From an uncultured Eubacteriales bacterium (lineage in GTDB: Bacteria > Bacillota > Clostridia > Peptostreptococcales > Anaerovoracaceae): 7,005 nt of DNA. This document shows positions 1 to 5,619 of the stretch, piece by piece (the first letter of the stretch is position 1; each line of letters begins with the position of its first letter). Location: assembly GCA_902796875.1 (NCBI GenBank), contig CADBQT010000002.1, forward strand, positions 1 through 7,005, read 5' to 3'. The notes beneath the pieces are model-generated. The model did no database searches. It saw only the letters and a list, made by a program, of their open reading frames with translations, and was not told the DNA's origin. The translations under genes were made by a program, and so were the position numbers.

Positions 1-1266
1 CATGTCCTGTCCGCCGATGTCCAGGATGAAGTCCACGCCGGGGAGGAATTCCTCCGCCGCCTTGTAGTGGGCCATGGTCTCGATCTCGCCCAGGTCCGCA
101 TGGAAGGCGGCCTTGATGAGATTCTCACCGTATCCGGTGACACAGGATCCGGCGATGTAGGTTCCCTCGGGCATATCCCGGTAGACCTCCCGGAGCATGT
201 CCGAGATCTTGTCCATGGGCTTGCCCCGGTTGTTCTGATAGAACGTATACAGAACATTTTTATCGTTATCTGTCAGCACCGCCTTGGTGGTGGTGGAACC
301 GGCGTCGATGCCGAGAAACAGAGGCCCGGAGGCGTCCTTAAGCTCCGCCCTTCTCACTCTCGCCTGGTCGTGACGGGCCTTGAATTCCTCGTAATCCTCT
401 CTGTCGGCAAAAAGGGGCTCGATCTTGGCCAGATCTCCGATCCCTCCCTGCTCCGTATTCTTCAGCCGGTTGCAGATATCCGTCAGATTGGTCTCCTCGT
501 ACTTGGCGGAAAGATAGGCTGCGCCGATGGCCACGAAGAACCGGGAGTCCTCCGGGAAGATCACATCCTCCGGGGCGATGTCCAGGGTCTCGATGAACCG
601 TTTTCTCAGCTCCGGCAGGAAGGACAGGGGTCCTCCCAGGAAGGCCACCTTCCCCTTGATGGGATGACCGCAGGCCAGGCCGGAGATGGTCTGGTCCACC
701 ACCGCCTGGAAGATGGACGCGGCCAGGTCCTCGATCTTGGCGCCGTCGTTGATCAGGGGCTGGATGTCCGTCTTGGCGAACACGCCGCACCTGGCGGCGA
801 TGGGATAGATCAGCTTGTGCCGGGATGCCGCTTCGTTGAGTCCGTCGGCGTCGGTGTTCAGGAGCACCGCCATCTGGTCGATGAATGCTCCCGTGCCACC
901 GGCGCAGGTGCCGTTCATCCTCTGCTCCACCGTCTGTCCGTAGAAGGTGATCTTGGCGTCCTCCCCGCCCAGTTCGATGGCCGTATCCGTCTCCGGGATC
1001 AGCTCCTCGATGGCTCTGCTGCAGGCGATGACCTCCTGTTCAAAAGGCACCCCAACCAGGCGGGCCAGGCTCAGGCCGCCGGATCCGGTGATCACCGCAT
1101 GGAGGCTCTCGTTCCCGAATTCTTCCTTGGCTTCCAGGAGCAGCTCTTCCACCTTCTCGAAGACATTGGACATGTGCCGCTCATATCTGCTGTAGATGAT
1201 CTTTCCCTCATCGTCGAGAAAGACCAGCTTTACCGTTGTGGATCCTACATCGATTCCTAATCTCAT
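1..1266 (-). CDS. 2-hydroxyacyl-CoA dehydratase activase-like ATPase (BadF/BadG/BcrA/BcrD family), 3' end beyond the left edge
   Basis: The frame is open from ATG at 1266 to the left edge (422 codons, no stop), so the C-terminus is missing. Two tandem ASKHA-fold ATPase domains are visible. The first, about residues 1-255, starts with the phosphate-binding motif GIDVGSTTVK and has ELGGEDAK (98-105), GTCAGGTGAF (119-128) and AARCGVFAKTD (157-167). Cys121 and Cys160 match the two cysteines by which each subunit of a dimeric activase such as HgdC holds a shared [4Fe-4S] cluster. The second domain begins near residue 316 with FLGIDAGSTTTKAV, has SCVTGYGE (374-381), and is cut at DIGGQDM. Family knowledge: small activases hydrolyse ATP to inject an electron into a 2-hydroxyacyl-CoA dehydratase in the cytoplasm; clostridial proteins with two such domains are usually very long (over 1,000 residues), with further activase/dehydratase-like regions after them. 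The true substrate of this long form is unknown. The start is supported by a purine-rich Shine-Dalgarno site. Confidence 0.9.
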   Translation of the reverse strand, partial: MRLGIDVGSTTVKLVFLDDEGKIIYSRYERHMSNVFEKVEELLLEAKEEFGNESLHAVITGSGGLSLARLVGVPFEQEVIACSRAIEELIPETDTAIELGGEDAKITFYGQTVEQRMNGTCAGGTGAFIDQMAVLLNTDADGLNEAASRHKLIYPIAARCGVFAKTDIQPLINDGAKIEDLAASIFQAVVDQTISGLACGHPIKGKVAFLGGPLSFLPELRKRFIETLDIAPEDVIFPEDSRFFVAIGAAYLSAKYEETNLTDICNRLKNTEQGGIGDLAKIEPLFADREDYEEFKARHDQARVRRAELKDASGPLFLGIDAGSTTTKAVLTDNDKNVLYTFYQNNRGKPMDKISDMLREVYRDMPEGTYIAGSCVTGYGENLIKAAFHADLGEIETMAHYKAAEEFLPGVDFILDIGGQDM

Positions 1267-1272
1267 CGTTTT

Positions 1273-1282
1273 CCCTTTCCTT
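1273..1282 (-). promoter_or_regulatory. Ribosome binding site of the activase gene
   Basis: Reading on the minus strand, AAGGAAAGGG lies six bases before the ATG at 1266. The purine run gives a good anti-Shine-Dalgarno match and fixes the start codon, which is directly followed by the first ATPase phosphate motif. Confidence 0.7.
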
Positions 1283-1303
1283 AACGCGTTTTACATATAT
1301 ATG
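1283..1303. repeat. Two adjacent perfect palindromes in the divergent spacer
   Basis: AACGCGTT (1283-1290) and CATATATATG (1294-1303) are perfect palindromes separated by three bases, just upstream of the activase Shine-Dalgarno site. The second one contains the only TATA-rich stretch close to that gene, so it could include its -10 element; no convincing -35 partner is visible at the usual distance. They may be regulator sites or may only reflect AT-rich composition. Confidence 0.3.
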
Positions 1304-1332
1304 AAGAAATTGTAGATTTCGAAGACAACATA

Positions 1333-1345
1333 TTCTATAATAGAA
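1333..1345. promoter_or_regulatory. Perfect 13-bp palindrome containing a consensus -10 box for the cysteine-cluster gene
   Basis: TTCTAT-A-ATAGAA is a perfect inverted repeat, and TATAAT (1336-1341), a consensus -10 hexamer for the plus strand, lies inside it. The best -35-like sequence, TTGTAG at 1310-1315, is 20 bases away, which is longer than ideal; at 17 bases there is only the poor match TAGATT. The predicted transcription start would be near 1348. The symmetry makes an operator overlapping the promoter conceivable, but no regulator is identifiable from the sequence. Confidence 0.45.
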
Positions 1346-1354
1346 CCACGGGAA

Positions 1355-1981
1355 ATGCAATCGGTTAATTGTGTGGATTTTATGAAGTCGACTATCTCAA
1401 AACGTTCATTTCAAGCCATTTATCGGTTTTTGGATTATTTTTCTCCAATTAACGGGGATTGTGGCGCTCTCTGTGGCGCCGCCTGCTGCCTTTGCGAGAC
1501 GGAGGCGGACGAGTCCACCCCGTCTGCTGAATCCGACGTGAACGCGGATCACGCCATGGGCATCTACCTTCTTCCCGGAGAAGACCAGATCTATTCCGGC
1601 GACGAGGACTGGATCAGCTGGGGCTATCTTCAGGCGGAGGATTACGCCTATCCGGACAGCTGGGAGGGCCGGGTCCCCTTCATTCAGTGCACCACGGCGC
1701 CTCACTGTCCCAGAGAAAAAAGGCCCCTGCAGTGCCGGACCTTTCCCCTGGCGCCTCATCTGGATGAGGACGGTATTCTCTATATGATCCTGGACCAGGA
1801 TCCCCTTCCCTACGACTGTCCCCTGATCCGGGACAAACGACCCTTAAACGAGGATTTCATCCGGGCGACCTGGCGGGTCTGGAGCCACCTCATCCGGGAC
1901 CCCCTGATCCTGGACATGGTGGAGATGGATTCGGCTGACCGGGAAAAAATGGGCTTTCCCGTGGAGATCCTCTACCCTTGA
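1355..1981 (+). CDS. YkgJ-like cysteine-cluster protein (putative Zn/Fe-binding)
   Basis: The longest reading gives 208 residues, small and soluble, with no signal peptide or membrane segment. An N-terminal cysteine cluster at residues 36-47 (DCGALCGAACCLCE) and a second group, C112, C118 and C127 in RPLQCRTFPL, followed by C155, match the layout of the YkgJ/CxxCxxCC family, in which paired cysteines are thought to chelate Zn or an Fe-S cluster. The cluster spacing here is C-x3-C-x3-CC-x-C. The biochemical role of the family is unsettled, so none is assigned. The start is uncertain: ATG 1355 has GGGA only one base upstream and would leave a leader of about seven bases if transcription begins near 1348. 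ATG 1382 (199 residues) leaves a more normal leader but only a weak TGGA site. The first 30 or so codons are markedly AT-rich compared with the rest. The gene is divergent from the activase and convergent with the MATE gene. Confidence 0.8.
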   Translation: MQSVNCVDFMKSTISKRSFQAIYRFLDYFSPINGDCGALCGAACCLCETEADESTPSAESDVNADHAMGIYLLPGEDQIYSGDEDWISWGYLQAEDYAYPDSWEGRVPFIQCTTAPHCPREKRPLQCRTFPLAPHLDEDGILYMILDQDPLPYDCPLIRDKRPLNEDFIRATWRVWSHLIRDPLILDMVEMDSADREKMGFPVEILYP

Positions 1982-1988
1982 CTCCCCT

Positions 1989-2005
1989 GCCTTTGCTAGA
2001 AAGGC
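1989..2005. terminator. Weak hairpin at the convergent gene ends
   Basis: GCCTTT-GCTAG-AAAGGC forms a 6-bp stem with a 5-base loop. It starts eight bases after the stop of the cysteine-cluster gene, and its loop contains part of the MATE stop codon. No T-run follows on either strand, so it is at best a weak bidirectional terminator or a 3'-end stabilising structure. Confidence 0.25.
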
Positions 2006-3369
2006 TCATCCGGGGCGATGCCGAGCCGCCGGTATTCTTTGTCGTACATGACCTTCAGGACGATGGCGAAATACAGGGTACCCAGGATCTCCGCCAGGGA
2101 GAAGGAATACCATACCATGTCCAGTCCGAAGCAGCGGGCGAAGATCAGCGCCATGGGCAGGATCCCGACGAACTGACGGATCAGAGAGCCCCAAAGGCTG
2201 AGGAACCCGTGGCCCGATGCCTGGAATACGGATGAGGACATGATCCCGAAGGCCGCCGGCAGGAAGCACCAGCTGATGGCCCGGAAGGCCTGGACGCCGA
2301 TGGTATACAGTTCCTGGTCCCCTTCTGCGTTGAATATCCCCACCAGCTGACGGGGGAAAAGCTGGAAGATCAGGACGCCGATGCCCATGATGATCAGGGC
2401 AAAGAGAAGCCCCCACTTATAGGCCAGCATGAAGCGCTTCCGGTTCCTGGCGCCGTAGTTGTAGCCCAGGATAGGAAGCACCCCCTGGTTCAGGCCGATG
2501 ACCGGCATGAAGATAAAGGACTGGAGTCGGCCGTAGATCCCCATGACAGCTACCGCGGTCTCGGTAAAGCTGCCCAGGATCAGGTTCATGGAGAACTGAA
2601 GGATGGAGCCCAGCCCCTGCATGAGGATGGCTGGTCCGCCTACGGCGTAGATGTCCTTGATGATCTGACGATTCCACTTCCATCCCCGGACGGATACCTT
2701 GACGGCGTGTTTTTTCCCGAAAAGGATGGACTGGCCGACGGACATTCCGATGAGCTGGCCGCCCACCGTGGCCACCGCCGCGCCAAGGACCCCAAGCTTG
2801 GGGAAGGGCCCGATGCCGAAGATAAGGAGCGGATCCAATACGATATTGCTCACTCCTCCGGCCAGGCTGCAGAGCATGGGGATGATCATGCTCCCGGTGC
2901 TCTGAAGGATCTTTTCCGTGGAGATCTGAACGAAGATGAATACGGATCCTATGAGGACGATCCGCATGTACATCTCTCCGTTGGTGACGATATAGGGCGT
3001 GTCCGTCATGGCCCTCATGATGGGGCCGGCGAAGAACAGGCCGGTGATCAGGAAGGGTGTCCAACTGATAAAGGAAAGCCGCCAGCCGTGGCTTGCCGTC
3101 AGGTTGGCCTCCTCGAACCGTTTCGCCCCAAGGCGCCGGGCGATCAGAGAGTTGACGCCTACCCCGGTGCCCACCGCTACGGCGATCATAAGAAACTGGA
3201 AGGGGAAAACATAGGTGACCGCAGCCAAAGCCTCCGTGCCGATCAGGGACACGAAGTAACTGTCCACCACATTGTACATGGCCTGGATCAGCATAGACAG
3301 GATCGCAGGCCAGGACATGGTCAATATCAGTTTGTTGATGGGCATGACGCCCATTTTGTTTTCCGGCAT
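1996..3369 (-). CDS. MATE-family multidrug/metabolite efflux transporter
   Basis: This is a 457-residue integral membrane protein, the normal MATE length, with about twelve hydrophobic segments in two similar halves. The N-terminus (NKLILTMSWPAILSMLIQ, then AMYNVVDSYFVSLIGTEALA) is typical of the MepA/DinF-like bacterial branch. The paired family motifs are present: GTGVGVNSLIARRLGAKRFE (about 67-86) in the first half and GLNQGVLPILGYNYGARNRK (about 292-311) in the second. Such proteins exchange cytoplasmic cations for organic substrates across the cell membrane using Na+ or H+ gradients; the substrate cannot be read from sequence. ATG 3369 is preceded by AGGGGG seven bases away. The gene lies 90 bases downstream of the heptad-repeat gene on the same strand and has its own strong promoter, so it need not depend on the upstream operon. 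No truncation or frameshift is seen. Confidence 0.95.
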   Translation of the reverse strand: MPENKMGVMPINKLILTMSWPAILSMLIQAMYNVVDSYFVSLIGTEALAAVTYVFPFQFLMIAVAVGTGVGVNSLIARRLGAKRFEEANLTASHGWRLSFISWTPFLITGLFFAGPIMRAMTDTPYIVTNGEMYMRIVLIGSVFIFVQISTEKILQSTGSMIIPMLCSLAGGVSNIVLDPLLIFGIGPFPKLGVLGAAVATVGGQLIGMSVGQSILFGKKHAVKVSVRGWKWNRQIIKDIYAVGGPAILMQGLGSILQFSMNLILGSFTETAVAVMGIYGRLQSFIFMPVIGLNQGVLPILGYNYGARNRKRFMLAYKWGLLFALIIMGIGVLIFQLFPRQLVGIFNAEGDQELYTIGVQAFRAISWCFLPAAFGIMSSSVFQASGHGFLSLWGSLIRQFVGILPMALIFARCFGLDMVWYSFSLAEILGTLYFAIVLKVMYDKEYRRLGIAPDEPF

Positions 3370-3376
3370 AATAAAA

Positions 3377-3382
3377 CCCCCT
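3377..3382 (-). promoter_or_regulatory. Ribosome binding site of the MATE gene, partly inside a dyad
   Basis: On the minus strand AGGGGG is followed by seven bases and the ATG at 3369. Four of its six bases form the 3' end of the perfect dyad at 3379-3398, so pairing of the dyad in RNA would mask part of the site. Confidence 0.7.
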
Positions 3383-3398
3383 GTGAAAAATCACAGGG
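3379..3398 (-). promoter_or_regulatory. Perfect 8-bp dyad (operator, RBS-masking hairpin or terminator) upstream of the MATE gene
   Basis: On the minus strand the sequence is CCCTGTGA-TTTT-TCACAGGG, two perfect 8-base arms around a T4 loop, followed by GGTTTTATT and the MATE start codon. Three readings are possible. It may be an intrinsic terminator for the operon ending at 3460, since a stem and a short T-run are both there. It may be a hairpin hiding the MATE ribosome binding site in read-through transcripts. It may be a DNA operator, because it begins three bases after the predicted -10 box and covers the transcription start. Sequence alone does not decide between them. Confidence 0.6.
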
Positions 3399-3401
3399 AG
3401 T

Positions 3402-3430
3402 ATTGTAACACCGCTTATGGGGAATGACAA
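3402..3430 (-). promoter_or_regulatory. Sigma-70-type promoter of the MATE gene
   Basis: On the minus strand TTGTCA (3430-3425) and TACAAT (3407-3402) each match the consensus hexamers at five of six positions and are separated by exactly 17 bases. Transcription would start at about 3394-3396, giving a leader of roughly 25 bases with the Shine-Dalgarno site in it. The promoter lies wholly between the heptad-repeat gene and the MATE gene. Confidence 0.75.
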
Positions 3431-3459
3431 CCCCGGAATGGCCGCTTCTTCAGGGGTCA

Positions 3460-5619
3460 TCAGTAGATGGTGGTCTTGTAGATGAACTTCACGTTCCCTT
3501 TCATTCCATCGGGCAGCTGAGTGAAGATCTGGTAGGCCTTCCCCGCCTTTACCATCCGGTCCACATCGTCGATGGATCCCTTCAGTTCATTGTTGTACAG
3601 GTCGACGATCTTGCGGATCCCCTCCTCATAGAGCTGGGACATGCCGCTGCTCAGCTGGTCCGCCCCGTCGTTCAGCTGACTGACACCGTCGGACAGCTCC
3701 CCGGCTTTGGTCTGGAACTGGCCCAAACCGTCGGCCAGCTGACTGGCTCCTCCGGACAACTGTTTTTCACCGTCCACCAGGTCGCCGGTGCCTCCCACCA
3801 GCCGGTTCAGGGCTTTGGTCAGGACGCCGTTTTTGGCCACAGCGCTCTCCGACTGGCTCTTTAAGGTCCCCAATCCGTAGTCGATGACGGTGAGGGCCCC
3901 GATGATGGTGTTCTGGGACAGTCCCTTCTTCGCACGCTGGCTGTCGTAGGCCCCCAGTCCTGCGGAAATGGTCTTAAGCCCCTCTTCCACGTCGGCGGTC
4001 CCCTGGGCCGCCTGCTCCAGGGATTTCCCCGAAGTCTCCATCTCATCGGCGGCGTCGTTCAACTTACCGGGAGCATCCTGAAGCCCATCGTGGACCTGAT
4101 CCACTCCCTGAACGGCCCCTTTGAGGGCATCCAGTTCTCCCTCGGACAGCTGGGCTCCCCCGGTGGCCGCATCCTTATATCCGTTGAGTACGTCTCTCAG
4201 GCCGTTCTTCTGGGCATCGGATAGCCCCAGGGCCGTCATGAACCCTTCCGTTCCGCCGTAGGCATCCATGGCGGCGTTCAGCTGATCGACTCCCTCGTTC
4301 AGGTTCTCCACCTCCGGCTCCGCCCTGTCGATGACCGGCTCCAGCTGGCCGCTGATCTGAGCCAGACCGTCCACCGCGCCCTGAAGGCCCTGGGCGCTTT
4401 CCCGGAGCTTTTCCGCCCCCTCTTCCGACTTCTGAGCGCCGTCAAAGAGTCCGGTGGAGATGATGTCCAGGGCCTGGATGGCCCCCGGCTTCTTGCCCGT
4501 GGGATCTTTCTTGTCCAGCCCCGTCTTGATGGTCTTCAGGTTCTCGATGACGATCTCGGTCCCGTCCTCCATCTGTCCGCTGGCCTTGGCGATCTGGCGC
4601 ATCTTGATCTTCAGAGTGCCCCGAAGCTTGATGCTCCCGGAGTTCAGCTGTTTGGCTCCGGCCAGAGCCGCATCCGTACCTTCGCTCAGCTGGTCGGCGC
4701 CGTCCTTCAGCTGTTGGGTGCCCTCTTCGAGCTGGGGCATGCTGTCCTCCAGGGTGTTCAGCCCGTCTGCGAGCTGACCGGCTCCGTCGGCCAGGGCCTT
4801 GGCTCCCTGATCCAGGGCTTTGATCTGGTCGTCGTACTCCAGACTGCCGATCTCCTCCGTATCCATTTCATCGAAGAGAGCGTTGGACACGATGGTCATC
4901 ATGTTCTCCACGTCGTAGTCCTTTACCGTGGCCGTGATGGTAATGCTGTCCTTGATGTCCAGATCCAGTTTGCCGGCGACCTCCTTGTTGTCCAGATGAA
5001 GGTCCTCTCTCAGACCGGGAAGAGCCATGCCCACGATGATCAGTTTATCTCCGTCATCGATGACCTTTCCCTGGTCCACGGTAACGTCGCTGAAGGATTC
5101 ATCGCTGGCCAGAAGTCCGGTCAGGGCCATGAAGGGAACCGTCTCTTCTCTTCCGTCCACATTTACCTTCGCATTGTTCTCGAAGTCGATGCGGATCTCC
5201 AGATCCCCGCTTTTGCCTTTGAGTTCCTCTCCCGAGACGATCTCCTCGTCCAGTTTGTAGGTGATGTCCATAGTCACGGGAGGATCGTTTTCCGGCTTGC
5301 CCTCGTAGAAGATGTCGTTGCCGTCGGCCTTCCAGGTGAGGGCCATATCCTTACCCTGTTTGAAGGTCTCCTCCCCCTTGACGTTTTCGATGTCCGTAAG
5401 GTCCGATTTGTCCTGGATGGTCTTGGACTCGGTGGAGTTCTTCAGGTGGTCGCTGACGATGATGTCCGTGGTGGCCCCGGCGTCATCGGTGACCACGTAG
5501 ACCGTCTCCTCCTTGGTGATCTTTCCCGCTCCAAAGGCAGGGGCAGCCGTGGTCACCGCCAGGGTCAACGCTGCTGCCAGAGCCAGGGCTTTCATGGGTT
5601 TCCTTGTTGTCCGTTTCAT
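3460..5619 (-). CDS. Secreted xxxLxxG heptad-repeat protein, partner of the MMPL exporter (YhgE-like repeat region)
   Basis: The product has 719 residues. Residues 1-31 form a clear Sec signal peptide: a basic start (MKRTTRKPMK), a hydrophobic stretch rich in Ala and Leu, and a cleavage region around APAFGA. Residues about 35-260 are an acidic globular, probably beta-rich domain. Two heptad arrays of the xxxLxxG type follow: about 269-328, with Gly every seventh residue at 272, 279, 286, 300, 307, 314, 321 and 328, and about 611-663. Between them is a long, looser helical region with further LxxG units. The C-terminus (about 664-719, ending KFIYKTTIY) has no membrane segment or sorting motif. 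In YhgE/Pip and some MMPL exporters such heptads form the extracytoplasmic loop of the transporter; here the module is a free exported protein. Its start overlaps the MMPL stop as TAATG, with GGGAGGA eight bases upstream, and it ends with tandem TGA stops. An envelope-side adaptor role is inferred, not shown. Confidence 0.85.
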   Translation of the reverse strand: MKRTTRKPMKALALAAALTLAVTTAAPAFGAGKITKEETVYVVTDDAGATTDIIVSDHLKNSTESKTIQDKSDLTDIENVKGEETFKQGKDMALTWKADGNDIFYEGKPENDPPVTMDITYKLDEEIVSGEELKGKSGDLEIRIDFENNAKVNVDGREETVPFMALTGLLASDESFSDVTVDQGKVIDDGDKLIIVGMALPGLREDLHLDNKEVAGKLDLDIKDSITITATVKDYDVENMMTIVSNALFDEMDTEEIGSLEYDDQIKALDQGAKALADGAGQLADGLNTLEDSMPQLEEGTQQLKDGADQLSEGTDAALAGAKQLNSGSIKLRGTLKIKMRQIAKASGQMEDGTEIVIENLKTIKTGLDKKDPTGKKPGAIQALDIISTGLFDGAQKSEEGAEKLRESAQGLQGAVDGLAQISGQLEPVIDRAEPEVENLNEGVDQLNAAMDAYGGTEGFMTALGLSDAQKNGLRDVLNGYKDAATGGAQLSEGELDALKGAVQGVDQVHDGLQDAPGKLNDAADEMETSGKSLEQAAQGTADVEEGLKTISAGLGAYDSQRAKKGLSQNTIIGALTVIDYGLGTLKSQSESAVAKNGVLTKALNRLVGGTGDLVDGEKQLSGGASQLADGLGQFQTKAGELSDGVSQLNDGADQLSSGMSQLYEEGIRKIVDLYNNELKGSIDDVDRMVKAGKAYQIFTQLPDGMKGNVKFIYKTTIY
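3631..3789 (-). repeat. C-terminal xxxLxxG heptad array (coding)
   Basis: About eight in-register 7-residue units at residues 611-663: leucine (Phe once) at 614, 621, 628, 635, 642, 649, 656 and 663, and glycine at 617, 624, 631, 645, 652 and 659. At DNA level it is a degenerate 21-bp periodicity with recurring CAGCTG. It probably forms a long alpha-helical or coiled-coil segment. Confidence 0.8.
4618..4815 (-). repeat. N-terminal xxxLxxG heptad array (coding)
   Basis: About nine in-register 7-residue units at residues 269-334: leucines at 269, 276, 283, 290, 297, 304, 311 and 325 (Ala at 318) and glycine or serine closing each unit. The unit sequences (for example KALADGA, QQLKDGA, DQLSEGT) closely resemble those of the C-terminal array, suggesting that both derive from one repeat. 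Confidence 0.8.

Noticed and set aside
67..1260. Plus-strand 397-codon open frame opposite the activase
   Set aside because: It is an antisense shadow created by GC-biased codons; the translation is low-complexity with no family motifs, whereas the minus strand reads as a clear ATPase.
1310..1341. Standard promoter TTGTAG with TATAAT
   Set aside because: The 20-base spacing is too long for confident pairing; only the -10 box is reported.
3382..3395. CRP- or Rex-like site TGTGA-N4-TCACA
   Set aside because: The half-sites resemble CRP and Rex sites, but those need six bases between the TGTGA and TCACA cores; here there are four, so the regulator is left unnamed.
2417..3460. Minus-strand 347-codon open frame overlapping the MATE gene in another frame
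   Set aside because: The translation is rich in Arg, His and Pro, as expected for an off-frame reading of a membrane protein; the MATE frame has full family motifs and an RBS.
3631..4815. CRISPR array or mobile-element repeat
   Set aside because: The periodicity is 21 bp, degenerate and in frame; it is explained by protein heptads, with no spacers.
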